64,000 nucleotides of DNA from Zoogloea sp041904905 (GTDB taxonomy: Bacteria > Pseudomonadota > Gammaproteobacteria > Burkholderiales > Rhodocyclaceae), in assembly GCF_041904905.1 (NCBI RefSeq), contig NZ_JAYRMI010000008.1, forward strand, positions 32,681 to 96,680. The letters run 5' to 3'. The notes under the pieces were generated by a model. It was given only the letters and a program-made list of their open reading frames with translations, searched no databases and was not told the origin of the DNA. Of this stretch, positions 1-9,900 are shown in pieces. Positions within the stretch are counted from its first letter, which is position 1. The number at the start of each line of letters is the position of its first letter. A program made the translations under genes and the position numbers.

Positions 1-1069
1 GGGCGGCTTCGCGGTTGCCCTGGGCCTGGTGGGCGCGGCCGAGCCAGTAGGTCCAGTCGGGCTGGGCGCGCTGGTCGGCGGGCATGGCCTCGACGGCGGA
101 GCGGACGGCCTTCCAGTCGCCGGCGCGCAGGGCCGCGCGCACCCGCCAGGCGGCCTGCTCTTCGGACATCGGGGTGTCGCCCGCGGCCTTGAACCAGGCG
201 TTGGCGTCGGGCATCAGCTTGGCGGCGGCCTGCCAGGCGATCTGGCCAAGGGCGTAGCCGCGCTCGGCGGCGGAGAAGCGCTCGTTGATGCCCAGGTAGC
301 GGGTGTAGGCGCCCTGGGGGTCGTCGCGGGCGAGGCGGGCCAGGGCGATCAGCGCCAGCTCGCGGCCGGGGCGGCTGGCGGCAAAGTTGACCGGCAGGCG
401 GTCGAGCCAGGTGGAGGGGTTGGCGCCGGCGCGCTCCAGGTCGATGGCGCCGGGCTGCTGGTCGAAGGGTAGCCAGCTGGCCGCCGCCTTGGCCCCGGTG
501 GTGCGTTTGGCTTCCATCAGGCGACGCACGCGGCTCCAGATCTCGTCGGGGCTGACCAGCGCCTCCCGGGCCAGGGCCTGGAGGATGGGGACGCAGCTGT
601 CGGGCGTATCCACCAGCGAGAACCACATCGGGCGCACCTCCGGGAGCAGCGCCGGGTCGCCGCTGCCAAGGCGGGCCTGGTAGAGGTAGCACTTGAGATC
701 CTGATCCGGCTGTTCGAGGTTGCCGAACTCGGCCAGCAGGGGGCCGAAGTCGCCCCGCTTGCCAAGCAGGCGCAGCCACTCGGCGCGGAGTTTTTCGGCC
801 GGCCAGCTGCCCGGGTAGCGCTGCAGGAAGTCGCGGATGCGGCCGGTGTCCACATCGCTGGGACGGGCCAGCATGTTGGACAGGGCCCAGAACTCGGGGT
901 AGGGATCGAGCACGTGGCCGGTGGGCGGGGCGTACAGGTTGAGGCGGCCGCGGTCGCCGCTGCGGGCTGCGTCCCGCGCCAGCAGGATGCGCTCGTCGCC
1001 CGGATCGCCGCCGGCCGGCATGGCCATCCACAAAACTGCCGCCAGGACGGCCCACGCGCTATTCTTCAT
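1..1069 (-). CDS. slt: Soluble lytic murein transglycosylase, N-terminal part (partial)
   Basis: Cleaves peptidoglycan glycan strands in the periplasm to give 1,6-anhydromuropeptides. The reading frame starts at the ATG at 1069 and is still open at base 1, so about 356 residues are visible. An N-terminal hydrophobic segment (AVLAAVLWMAMPAGG) fits a signal peptide. The rest is an Ala/Leu/Arg-rich helical repeat region with phrases such as FLQRYPGSW, WLPFDQQPGAIDL and YWLGRAHQAQGN, typical of the superhelical U/L domains of the Slt70 family. The C-terminal lysozyme-like catalytic domain lies outside the window. It diverges from the folate cyclo-ligase gene across a gap of only about 20-40 bp; a TATTCT on the minus strand within that gap could be its -10 element. 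Family assignment rests on the helical-repeat pattern alone. Confidence 0.8.
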   Translation of the reverse strand, partial: MKNSAWAVLAAVLWMAMPAGGDPGDERILLARDAARSGDRGRLNLYAPPTGHVLDPYPEFWALSNMLARPSDVDTGRIRDFLQRYPGSWPAEKLRAEWLRLLGKRGDFGPLLAEFGNLEQPDQDLKCYLYQARLGSGDPALLPEVRPMWFSLVDTPDSCVPILQALAREALVSPDEIWSRVRRLMEAKRTTGAKAAASWLPFDQQPGAIDLERAGANPSTWLDRLPVNFAASRPGRELALIALARLARDDPQGAYTRYLGINERFSAAERGYALGQIAWQAAAKLMPDANAWFKAAGDTPMSEEQAAWRVRAALRAGDWKAVRSAVEAMPADQRAQPDWTYWLGRAHQAQGNREAA

Positions 1070-1109
1070 TGCTCTACGTCTCGCCAAAATGCCGCTGGAG
1101 AATAGCACA

Positions 1110-1739
1110 GTGACCCCGTCCTCCTCCCCTTCCGGGCGCCCCGCCGAAGCTGAAATTTCCGCGCTGCGCAAAAACCTCCGGAATGCCCGGATCGCCGCCC
1201 GCGAGGCCCTGCCGGCCGCCGAGCGGGCCGCCCGCAGCGCCTGCATCGAGGCCCACCTGGATGCGCTGACGGCCCGCCTCGCGCCCTGCCGGCTGGGCTT
1301 TTGCTGGCCGTGGCGGGGCGAGGTGGATCTGGTGCCGTGGGTGACGCGCTGGCTGGCGGCCGATCCGGCGCGGCAGGCCGCCTTGCCGGTGGTGCGCGAG
1401 CCGGGCCGGCCGATGGTCTTCCTGCGCTGGCAACCGGGGGCGCCGATGACCGCCGACCACCACGGCATTCCGGTGCCGGACGGGGATGCGCAGATCGCGC
1501 CGGACCTGATCCTGGTGCCACTCAACGCGTTCGACGGGGCGGGGTTCCGGCTGGGCTATGGCGGCGGCTACTTCGACCGCACCCTGGCGGCCCTGGCGCC
1601 GGCACCGCTCACCGCCGGGGTGGCCTTCGAGCTGGCCCGGGCCGACACCTGCTGGCCCCAGCCCCACGACCAGCCGATGGACTGGCTGGTCACCGAGGCG
1701 GGCTGGTGGAAGGCGGGCGCGGCGTTCAGCGGGGGCTGA
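1110..1739 (+). CDS. 5-formyltetrahydrofolate cyclo-ligase (5,10-methenyl-THF synthetase)
   Basis: Converts 5-formyl-THF with ATP to 5,10-methenyl-THF, recovering a dead-end folate in the cytoplasm. The signature LVPLNAFDGAGFRLGYGG followed by GYFDRTL is the phosphate-binding loop and catalytic stretch of the YgfA/MTHFS family, and total length (about 209 aa) is normal. Two starts are possible: ATG at 1089, with no Shine-Dalgarno, and GTG at 1110, with GGAG at 1097-1100 (9-nt spacing); I prefer GTG, moderately. It is divergent from slt, so the two promoters must overlap each other or the coding sequences. Confidence 0.9.
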   Translation: MTPSSSPSGRPAEAEISALRKNLRNARIAAREALPAAERAARSACIEAHLDALTARLAPCRLGFCWPWRGEVDLVPWVTRWLAADPARQAALPVVREPGRPMVFLRWQPGAPMTADHHGIPVPDGDAQIAPDLILVPLNAFDGAGFRLGYGGGYFDRTLAALAPAPLTAGVAFELARADTCWPQPHDQPMDWLVTEAGWWKAGAAFSGG

Positions 1740-2646
1740 TGGGCCGCACGCCGTCGAGGGGGCTGGCGAGGATCGCCTGGCGGATCACGTCGATGGCGCC
1801 GCTGCGCGGGTAGGTGACGCGCCACGCCAGCGCGATGCGGCGGAAGGGTTCCGGCGCCTCGAAGGGCCGCACGGTGAGGAGCGGGTTGCCGCCCGGAATG
1901 GGCGCCGCCGCGGCGCTGGGCAGCACGGTGACGCCGGCGCCGGTGGCCACCATGTGGCGGATGGTTTCAAGCGAACTGCCCTCCAGCGTGCGCTGCAGGC
2001 CTTCGCCCGGACGGCACAGGGGGCACACCTCGAGCACCTGATCGCGGAAGCAGTTGCCGGCGCCCAGCAGCAGCAGCTGCTCTTCGGCCAGCCGCCTGGC
2101 GGGGATCGCACTGTCGTTCTCCCACGGGTGGCCGGTGGGCATCAGCACCCGGAAGGGCTCGTCGTACACCGCCTGGGTGACGATGCCGGGCTCTTCGAAG
2201 GGCAGCGCGATGACGATCACGTCGAGGTCGCCGCGCTTGAGGGATTCGGCCAGCCTGGCGGTGTAGTTTTCCTGGATCAGCAGCGGCATCGACGGCGCTG
2301 CGCTGTGCACGCGGGGGATGAGGTGCGGCAGCAGGTAGGGCCCGATGGTGTAGATCACGCCCAGCTTGAGGGGACCGGAGAGCGGGTCGCGGCCGGCGGT
2401 GGCGAGTTCCTTGATCTGGCCGGCTTCGAGCAGCACCTTTTCGGCCTGGGCGACGATCCGGGCGCCGATGTCGGTGATCTTCACGTCGGCGGCGCTGCGC
2501 TCGAAGAGCGTGACGGCCAGCTCGTCCTCGAGCTTCTTGATGGCCACCGACAGCGTGGGCTGGCTGACGTTGCAGCGTTCGGCCGCGTGGCCGAAATGCC
2601 TTTCGCGGGCCAGCGCGACGAGGTAGCGGAGATCGGTCAGCGTCAT
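1726..2646 (-). CDS. oxyR: Hydrogen peroxide-sensing LysR-family regulator OxyR
   Basis: Transcription factor that activates antioxidant genes when H2O2 forms an intramolecular disulfide. The 306-aa protein has an N-terminal winged helix-turn-helix (residues 1-60; AERCNVSQPTLSVAIKKLE) and a LysR substrate-binding domain. The segment GAGNCFRDQVLEVC places cysteines at exactly 199 and 208, the numbering of the E. coli redox pair, which makes this OxyR rather than a generic LysR protein. The start at 2646 is chosen by alignment to MTLTDLRYLVAL; the frame is open further upstream. An ATAG-N7-CTAT motif lies 22-36 bp upstream of the start, consistent with autoregulation. The stop overlaps the end of the convergent cyclo-ligase gene by 14 bp. 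Confidence 0.95.
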   Translation of the reverse strand: MTLTDLRYLVALARERHFGHAAERCNVSQPTLSVAIKKLEDELAVTLFERSAADVKITDIGARIVAQAEKVLLEAGQIKELATAGRDPLSGPLKLGVIYTIGPYLLPHLIPRVHSAAPSMPLLIQENYTARLAESLKRGDLDVIVIALPFEEPGIVTQAVYDEPFRVLMPTGHPWENDSAIPARRLAEEQLLLLGAGNCFRDQVLEVCPLCRPGEGLQRTLEGSSLETIRHMVATGAGVTVLPSAAAAPIPGGNPLLTVRPFEAPEPFRRIALAWRVTYPRSGAIDVIRQAILASPLDGVRPISPR

Positions 2647-2667
2647 GAAGCACTCCCGGCAATCACG

Positions 2668-2682
2668 ATAGTGATTAACTAT
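2668..2682. promoter_or_regulatory. OxyR-type half operator ATAG-N7-CTAT
   Basis: The bases read ATAG TGATTAA CTAT, the spacing of one half of the known tetramer motif ATAG-N7-CTAT-N7-ATAG-N7-CTAT. The neighbouring N7 positions do not carry a second good copy. It lies just upstream of oxyR and could serve autorepression; regulation of the divergent htrA-like gene is possible but not shown. An overlapping stem AATCAC/GTGATT (2661-2676) adds dyad symmetry. Confidence 0.6.
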
Positions 2683-2873
2683 ACATCGGAAGTCGGCCAT
2701 GGGCAGCGGGCAATCGAAAATGGGTGGAGGGGGATTGCAATCGCCCCGCGCCGCCCCCATTTCAGGTAGCCGTGGCGCAGCCCTCCGCCGACCGTTTGTA
2801 AGCGTATGTTTGCAGCGGGAACAGCCCGTCCCGGCGCGGCGTCCACCGTCCCGTGAGAAAACAGGAGCCCTGC

Positions 2874-4388
2874 ATGAAACCTGCCGTCGTCCGTTCCGCC
2901 CTCGTCACCTCCGCCATCGCGCTGGCGCTCGCCGGCTGCCTGCAGGAGGGTGGTGCAATCTCCCCCTCCCACGCCGCCAACGGCGCCGCCGCGGCTGCAG
3001 CACCGGCCGTCCAGCCGGCCCAGTCGCCGGCCGGGCGCTACGCCCTGCCGGATTTCTCGGGGCTGGTGGAGCAGGTGGGGCCGGCGGTGGTGAACATCAG
3101 CACCACCCAGCGCCTGACCCGCGGCAACGGCGGCGCCAGCGGCGACGACCCCTTCGCCGGCGACCCGTTCTACGATTTCCTGCGCCGCTTCGGCGTGCCG
3201 GTGCCGGGCATGCCGGGCAACGGGGGCGGCGGCGGCCGGGCGCCGGAGCAGATCCAGCAGGGCGTGGGCTCGGGCTTCATCGTGAGCGCCGACGGCTTTG
3301 TGCTGACCAACGCCCACGTGGTGGATGGCGCCACCGAGGTCACCGTGCGCCTCACCGACAAGCGCGAGTTCAAGGCCAAGGTGGTGGGTACCGACAAGCG
3401 CACCGACGTGGCCCTGCTGAAGATCGACGCCACCGGCCTGCCGGCGGTGCGCACCGGCGACGCCGAGCGCGCCAAGGTGGGCGAGTGGGTGGTGGCGATG
3501 GGCTCGCCCTTCGGCTTCGAGAACACCGTGACGGCCGGCATCATCAGCGCCAAGGCGCGGCGCCTGCCCGACGAGAACTACGTGCCCTTCCTGCAGACCG
3601 ACGTGGCGATCAACCCGGGCAACTCGGGCGGCCCGCTGTTCAACCTGGCGGGCGAGGTGATCGGCATCAACTCGCAGATTTATTCCCGCTCCGGCGGCTT
3701 CATGGGCATCTCCTTCGCGATCCCCATCGACGTGGCAATGAAGGTGAAGGATCAGCTGCAGAAGTACGGCAAGGTGTCCCGCGGCCGGCTGGGCGTGGCG
3801 ATCCAGGGACTGGACGCCGATCTGGCCCAGAACTTCGGCCTCGACAAGCCCGGCGGCGCGCTGATTGCCAGCGTCGAACCCGGTTCGCCGGCCGAGAAGG
3901 CCGGCCTGCAGCCGGGCGACGTGGTGCAGGGGGTCAATGGCCAGAAGGTGGACAACTCCGCCGACCTGCCGCGCATCATCGGCGAGCAGAAACCCGGCAC
4001 GGTGGTCCGCCTGTCGGTGTGGCGCGACCGCAAGGCCCGAGAGGTGAACGTCACCCTCGGCGAGCAGGCCGGCGAGAAAGTGGCGGCCATGGGCGCGCCA
4101 GACAAGAAGAACCCCTCGGCATCGGGCAAGCTCGGAGTCACCGGGCGCAGCCTCACCGCCCAGGAGGCTTCGCGCCTGGGCGTGCCGGGCGGCGTGGTGG
4201 TGGAATCGGTCGCCGGCCCGGCGGCCAAGGCCGGCCTGCAGCCCGGGGACGTGATCGTCGGGGTGAACAACCAGCCCATCGGCAGCATCGACCAGTTCCG
4301 CAAGCTGCTGGAGGCCGCCGGCAACCGCTTTGCCCTGCTGGTCCAGCGCGGCAACAGCCGCATCTTCGTGCCCCTGCGGATGGACTGA
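2874..4388 (+). CDS. HtrA/DegP-family serine protease, lipoprotein form
   Basis: Periplasmic quality-control protease/chaperone (DegP, DegQ, MucD family). The chosen ATG follows AGGAG at 2863-2867; an in-frame start 21 bp upstream is less likely. The 504-aa product begins with a signal peptide ending in a lipobox (LAGC, Cys22), so it is probably membrane-anchored, which is less usual for DegP. The trypsin-like domain (about 60-290) carries the triad His148 (TNAHVV), Asp178 (TDVALL) and Ser251 (GNSGGP). Two PDZ domains follow (about 300-390 and 420-500). A Gly-rich loop near 115-122 corresponds to the variable LA loop. A 9-bp hairpin terminator follows the gene. It is divergent from oxyR over 227 bp. 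No sigma-E promoter was obvious. Confidence 0.93.
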   Translation: MKPAVVRSALVTSAIALALAGCLQEGGAISPSHAANGAAAAAAPAVQPAQSPAGRYALPDFSGLVEQVGPAVVNISTTQRLTRGNGGASGDDPFAGDPFYDFLRRFGVPVPGMPGNGGGGGRAPEQIQQGVGSGFIVSADGFVLTNAHVVDGATEVTVRLTDKREFKAKVVGTDKRTDVALLKIDATGLPAVRTGDAERAKVGEWVVAMGSPFGFENTVTAGIISAKARRLPDENYVPFLQTDVAINPGNSGGPLFNLAGEVIGINSQIYSRSGGFMGISFAIPIDVAMKVKDQLQKYGKVSRGRLGVAIQGLDADLAQNFGLDKPGGALIASVEPGSPAEKAGLQPGDVVQGVNGQKVDNSADLPRIIGEQKPGTVVRLSVWRDRKAREVNVTLGEQAGEKVAAMGAPDKKNPSASGKLGVTGRSLTAQEASRLGVPGGVVVESVAGPAAKAGLQPGDVIVGVNNQPIGSIDQFRKLLEAAGNRFALLVQRGNSRIFVPLRMD

Positions 4389-4446
4389 ACGGCCACGGGC
4401 AGGCCTGTCGGGCGCGGGCGGCGCCCAAACGTGTGACAAGATTAAG

Positions 4447-4472
4447 CAGCCCTCCCCCGGAGGGCTGTTTAT
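4447..4472 (+). terminator. Rho-independent terminator after the htrA-like gene
   Basis: Perfect 9-bp stem CAGCCCTCC / GGAGGGCTG around a CCC loop (4447-4467), followed by TTTAT. The U-tract is short but the stem is strong and lies 58 bp past the stop codon. Confidence 0.7.
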
Positions 4473-4540
4473 AATCCGGTCACTGTGGATATGCCGGGCG
4501 CGGAAATCGTCCGTTTCCGGTTCAAGCTCAATACCGCCCG

Positions 4541-6571
4541 ATGTCCTTGCCGCTGTCACGCCGGTTTCCACTCGTCGCGTTCATGGCGGCCCTGTCCGCG
4601 CTAAATTGCCTCGCCGACGAGTTGCCCGAACGGGCGCATCAGGAGTCGCCGTTCTTCGAGGAACTGCCGACGGTCTTGTCGACCTCGCGAATCCCCCAGG
4701 CGCTCAACGAGGCGCCGGGCGCAGTCACCATCCTCGACCGGGAGTTCATCCGCGCCACCGGCTACCGCGATGTCGCCCGCCTGCTGCGGCTGGTGCCGGG
4801 CATGCAGGTCGGCCAGGAGCGCGGCCACGCCCAGTGGGTCACCTACCACGGCCTGGGCAGCGACTACCCCACCGAGATCCAGGTGCTGATCGACGGCCGC
4901 TCGGTGTATGCGCCCAGCGCCTTCGGCGGCGTCGACTGGTCGGCCCTGCCCCTGACGGTGCAGGAGATCGAGCGCATCGAGGTGGTGCGCGGCACCAACT
5001 CCAACGCCTACGGCGCTAACGCCTTCCTGGGCGTCATCAACATCATCACCCGCCACACCCACCAGGATCGGGGCGGATCGGCGCAGTTCAACCTCGGCTC
5101 CCACCGCATCGCCGACATGCAGGCAAGCTGGACCGGCGGCGCCGAAGGGCTGGGCCTGCGCCTGTCGGTGGCCGACCGGCAGGACAACGGCTTCACCAAC
5201 CTGCACGACAGCCACCGCTCGCAGACCTTCAGCCTGCGCAGCGACTACCGCCTCAACGCCCGCGACGAACTCAACGTGCGGGCCGGTTACAACCACATGG
5301 TCCGCGACCTGGGCTATCCCGATTCCCTCTTCGGCAACAACGCCGAACGCAGCGGGCACAACGAGAGCGGCACGCTCCACCTCACCTGGCGGCGCACCGT
5401 CAGCGAGGACGAGGAGTGGCTGCTCAGTGCCTATCGCAACCAGGAGAACGGCGTCGAGCGCTGGCTGGCGTCGGCGCCCGGCTTCGGCTACCCGGCGGTG
5501 CCCCTCGACCGCGACCGCGCGGCGGTGCGCACCAACCTCGAGCTGCAGCACCGCCTCGCCCTGGGCCCCGGCGCGCGGCTGGTGTGGGGCCTCGAGACGC
5601 GCCGCGACGAGGCGACCTCGTCCTTCCTGTTCGCCGGCGGCAAGCCGCCCGTGCTGGAGCTATACCGGGCGTTCTCGAATCTCGACTGGCGCCTCACGCC
5701 CGAGTGGCAGCTCAATCTGGGCGGCCTGATCGAAAAGAACGGCCCGGTGGCGCCGCAGTTCATCCCGCGGGCCTTCGTCAACTGGCAGGCCAGCGCCCGC
5801 GACACCTTCCGCGCCGGCTACGCCCGGGCCTGGCAGCAGCGCAACCTGTTCGACCTGCACGGCGACGTGCGGGCCCGCGACCCGGCCAGCGGCGTGCTGC
5901 TGGCCTGGCCCTATCAGCCCAACCCCGACCTCAAGGTGCCCCACGTGGACACCCTCGAACTGGGCTACCTCGGGCGCTTCCCGGCCCTCGACGCCACCCT
6001 CGACGTGCGCCTCTTCAACGAGCGCATCAGCGATTTCGTGATCCGCCGCACCGTGCCCACCGGCGGTGCGGTGCTGCCGCTGCCGAGCACCCAGTTCGTC
6101 AATCTGGCTTCGCCGGTCGTCCTGCGGGGGGTGGAATACCAGCTGCGCGCGCGCCCCCGGGCGGGCACCGAACTGCTCTTCAGCCACACCCTGATCGACC
6201 GCCACACCGACGACCCCGAGATCGCCAAGCGCACCGCGCCCTACACCGCCAGCCTCACCTGGCTGCAAAATTACGGCGAGGGCTGGAGCAGCACCGCCAG
6301 CCTGCTGCGCATGGGCAGGCTGGCAGGCGGCTACGGCTACGTGCCGGGCTGCGACTACACCTCCAAAGCCTATACCACCGGCGACCTGCGCATCGCCCGG
6401 GCCTTCCGCCTCGACGGCCGCAGGACCGAAGTGGCGCTCAACGGCGTCAACCTGGGCGGCCGGCATCAGGAGATCGCCGACCGCTCGGAGCAATGCCTGA
6501 ATGGCCACCTGGGCTCGCCGGTCAATCCGGTGAGCACGATGGGCTGGCTGTCCTTCGCCATCGAACTCTGA
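4541..6571 (+). CDS. TonB-dependent outer-membrane receptor
   Basis: Outer-membrane beta-barrel importing a scarce ligand (siderophore, cobalamin or similar) with energy from TonB-ExbBD. The 676-aa protein has a signal peptide (residues 1-26), then a TonB-box-like stretch TVLSTSRIPQ, then a plug domain (about 45-160) with the family phrases APGAVTILDREFI, LIDGRSVY and IERIEVVRGTNSNAYGANA. The remainder is a 22-strand-type barrel ending in a hydrophobic residue (FAIEL). The plug resembles BtuB/CirA-like receptors, but the ligand cannot be assigned. The gene stands alone: no TonB/Exb genes, riboswitch or Fur box was recognised nearby. It is convergent with the RND operon, whose last gene ends 13 bp away. 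Confidence 0.9.
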   Translation: MSLPLSRRFPLVAFMAALSALNCLADELPERAHQESPFFEELPTVLSTSRIPQALNEAPGAVTILDREFIRATGYRDVARLLRLVPGMQVGQERGHAQWVTYHGLGSDYPTEIQVLIDGRSVYAPSAFGGVDWSALPLTVQEIERIEVVRGTNSNAYGANAFLGVINIITRHTHQDRGGSAQFNLGSHRIADMQASWTGGAEGLGLRLSVADRQDNGFTNLHDSHRSQTFSLRSDYRLNARDELNVRAGYNHMVRDLGYPDSLFGNNAERSGHNESGTLHLTWRRTVSEDEEWLLSAYRNQENGVERWLASAPGFGYPAVPLDRDRAAVRTNLELQHRLALGPGARLVWGLETRRDEATSSFLFAGGKPPVLELYRAFSNLDWRLTPEWQLNLGGLIEKNGPVAPQFIPRAFVNWQASARDTFRAGYARAWQQRNLFDLHGDVRARDPASGVLLAWPYQPNPDLKVPHVDTLELGYLGRFPALDATLDVRLFNERISDFVIRRTVPTGGAVLPLPSTQFVNLASPVVLRGVEYQLRARPRAGTELLFSHTLIDRHTDDPEIAKRTAPYTASLTWLQNYGEGWSSTASLLRMGRLAGGYGYVPGCDYTSKAYTTGDLRIARAFRLDGRRTEVALNGVNLGGRHQEIADRSEQCLNGHLGSPVNPVSTMGWLSFAIEL

Positions 6572-6584
6572 GCCCGGCGCCGGG

Positions 6585-6911
6585 TCATCCGGCCAGCGTC
6601 TTGCGGATGAACACCGCGCGGACGACGTCGGTCACCCACACCAGCCCATCGCCGGTCTGGCCGGTGCTCGCCACCTGCACGATGCGCTCCACCAACTCGT
6701 CGGCAATCTCGTCCGGGGCGACGATCTCGATGCGCACCTTGTCGGTGAAGTCGGTCAGCTCCTCCTTGATGGTGCTGGGCACATGGCGCGCGGTGGCGCC
6801 GCAGCCCACCGCCTTGCTGATGGTCATGCCCGGGAAACCGGGCACCGCCCGCAGCACCTCGCGCAGGCGGGGGAGCCTCTGGGGGCGGATCACAGCGCGG
6901 ATTTCCTTCAT
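6585..6911 (-). CDS. PII-like (GlnB-superfamily) protein at the end of an RND efflux operon
   Basis: This 108-aa protein has the PII fold pattern: MKEIRAVIRPQRL (first strand/helix), GMTISKAVGCG (base of the T-loop), VRIEIVAPDEIADELVERI, TGQTGDGLVWV and a final strand. In place of the GlnB T-loop (ELYRGAEY) it has VPSTIKEELTDF, so the uridylylated Tyr51 is absent and classical GlnD control is unlikely. The ATG overlaps the RND pump stop codon by 4 bp (ATGA), indicating translational coupling. Related PII-like proteins are known next to heavy-metal RND genes. A role in sensing metal or nucleotide state for the pump is inference. It should not be named glnB. Confidence 0.85.
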   Translation of the reverse strand: MKEIRAVIRPQRLPRLREVLRAVPGFPGMTISKAVGCGATARHVPSTIKEELTDFTDKVRIEIVAPDEIADELVERIVQVASTGQTGDGLVWVTDVVRAVFIRKTLAG

Positions 6912-9900
6912 GCCTCGATCTCCTTTTCCTCAAACCAGCGATACAACACCGGCAACACCAGCAAGGTGAGGGCGGTGGAACTGAGCAGCCCGCCGATCAC
7001 CACCACCGCCAGCGGACGGGTCACTTCCGAGCCCGGGCCGGTGGAGAACAGCATCGGGATCAGCGCCAGCAGCGCCACGCTGGCGGTCATCATCACCGGC
7101 CGGAAGCGCTGACGGCAACCCTCCCGCACCGCCTCGGCCTGGCTCATCCCGCCCGCCTGCAGCTGCCGCACGCAGGACACCAGCACCACCCCGTTGAGCA
7201 CCGCGATACCCCACAGGTTGATGAAGCCCACCGCCGCCGGCACCGACAGGTATTCGCCCGCCAGCAGCAGCCCGAACAGCCCGCCGATGGACGCCAGCGG
7301 CAGCACCGTGATGATGAGCGAGGCGTAGCGGGCCGAATTGAACAGCACGAAGAGCAGGAAGAAGATCGCCAGAATGGTGAGGGGCACGATCACCGCCAGA
7401 CGCTTCATGGCCCGCTCCATGTTCTCGAACTGCCCGCCCCACTGCACCTCATAGCCCTCGGGCATCACCACCTCGGCGGCCAGACGGGCCTGGGCCTCGG
7501 CCACGAAGCTGCCCAGGTCGCGGCCCTGCACGTTGGCACCGATCACCAGCCGGCGCCGGCCCGACTCGCGGGAGATCTGCGCCGGGCCGTCCTGCACCTC
7601 GATCTTCGCCACGTCGTGCAGCGGCACCACCGCCCCGTTGGGCGAGCGCAGCACGATGTTGCCGATCGCCTCGGCGTTGTTGCGATACATGGCCGGGTAG
7701 CGCAGCGCCAGCTGGAAGCGCCGCTCGCCCTCGAACACCTCGGTGGCCACCTTGCCGCCTACCGCCATCTCGATCAGCTCGTTCACGTCCTCCACGTTGA
7801 TGCCGTGGCGGGCGATGGCCGCGCGGTCGATCTCGATGTTCAGGTAGCTCTGGCCCGACACCCGCTCGACGCGCAGGTCGGTCGCGCCGGGCACCGTCGC
7901 CAGCACCCGGGAGATCGACTCGCCGGTGCTGCGCAGCTTGTCCAGATCGTCGCCGAACAGCTTGACCGCCACCTGGGAGCGCACGCCCGACACCATCTCG
8001 TCCACCCGCGCCGCGATCGGCTGGGAGATCGCCAGCTCGATGCCCGGCAGGCTGCGCAGCTTGTCGCGCATGGCGTTGGCGATGTCGTCCTGGGTCCAGC
8101 CCTCCGGCCACTGGTCTTTGGGCAGCAGGGCCACGATGGGGTCGGACTCGTGAGGCTGGCCCGGGTCGGACGGCGACTCGCCACGGCCCAGCCGCGACAC
8201 CGCCATCGCCACGCCGGGCACGTCGACGATGCGCCGCATGGCCTCGAACTCCATCTTCAGCGACTCGTCCAGCGAGATGTTGGGCGCCCGCACGATCACC
8301 GGGGTGAGCGCGCCTTCCTGCATGGTCGGGATGAAGGACTTGCCCAGGAAGGGGATCACCGCCAGGCTCGCCGCAAACGCCGCCACCGCCGCCAGCGTGG
8401 TGCCCTTGGGGTTGGCCAGGGCGCTTTCCAGCAGGCGCAGGTAGGGCCGCTTGAGCACCGCCACCACCTTGGTGTCGTGGTCGTCGCCGCCCTTGAGCAG
8501 GTAGGAGCACAGCACCGGCGTGAGGGTGAAGGACAGCAGCAGCGAGATGCTCAGGGCGATGCCGATGGTCATCGCCAGCGGCGCGAACATCTTGCCCTCC
8601 ATGCCCTCCAGCGACAGCAGCGGCATGAACACCAGGATGATGATGCCCACCCCGAACAGCACCGGCTTGCCCACCTCGGAGGCCGCGTCGAAGATGATCC
8701 GCACCGCCGACTCGCCGGTCTTCGTCCGCTCGCCCAGGCGCACGTAGGCGTTCTCCACCACCACCACCGCGCCGTCCACCATCAGGCCGATGGCGATGGC
8801 GAGGCCCCCCAGCGACATGAGGTTGGCGGAGATGCCGTAGTGGTTCATCGCCATGAAGGTGAGCAGCGGCGTGAGCACCAGGTTGGCCACCACGATGAGC
8901 GACGAGCGCACGTCGCCCAGGAAGATGAACAGCACCACCACCACCAGCACGATGCCCTCGGCCAGCACCTTGCCCACCGTGAACATTGCCGCATTGACCA
9001 GATCGGTGCGGTCGTAGAAGGGCACGATCTGCAGGCCGCCGGGCAACATCTGCTTCTGGTTGATGTCGGCCACCTTCAGCTTGAGGCGATCCACCACCTC
9101 ACGGGCGTTGCCGCCGCGGATCATCTGCACGATGCCCGCCACCGCCTCGGTCTCGCCGTTCTTGATGATGGCGCCCTGGCGCACCTCGGCGCCCACGTCC
9201 ACCTCGGCCACGTCCCGCACATACACCGGCGTGCCGCCCACCTCCTTGACCACGATGAGGCCGATGTCGTCCACGGTGCGGATCAGGCCCTGGCCTCGGA
9301 TGATGAGCTGCTCGGCGTAACGCGGCAGCACGCCGCCGCCCGAGTTGGCGTTGTTGGCCGCCAGCGCCCGATACACCTCGTGGGCGGTGAGCTGGTAGTA
9401 GCGCAGCCGGTCCGGATTCACCCGCACCTGATACTGCTTGGCGTGGCCGCCCATGGTGTTGATCTCGGCCACCCCGGGCACCGAGCGCAGCAGCGGCCGC
9501 ACCACCCAGTCCTGCACCGTGCGCCGCTCGGTGAGTTCGGCCTCGGTGAGCATCTTCAGCTTGCCGTCGGCGCCCCGGTCGGACGGGTGCTCCAGGGTGT
9601 ACTGGAACACCTCGCCCAGGCCCGTCGACACCGGGCCCAGCACCGGCGCCACCCCTGCCGGCATCCGCCCCATCACCTCGATCAGGCGCTCCATCACCAG
9701 CTGACGGGCAAAGTAGACGTCGGTCTTGTCGGTGAACACCAGGGTGACGATGGAGATGCCGTTACGGTTGAGCGAGCGCATCTCCACCAGGCCGGGCAGG
9801 CCGGTCATGGCGATCTCCACCGGCACGGTCACGAAGCGCTCCACCTCCTCCGGCGAGCGTCCCGGCGCCTCGGTGGCCACCTGCACCTGCACGTTGGTCA

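Noticed and set aside
2733..2742. GATTGCAATC palindrome before the htrA-like gene as an operator
   Set aside because: A 10-bp dyad is common by chance and has no obvious regulator here.
4389..4540. Cobalamin riboswitch before the TonB-dependent receptor
   Set aside because: Only 150 bp, mostly occupied by the preceding terminator; no B12-box-like GCCACTG sequence was found.
2679..4571. Open frame of 630 codons on the minus strand across the htrA-like gene
   Set aside because: Antisense of a clear protease gene; the His/Ala-rich translation has no motif.
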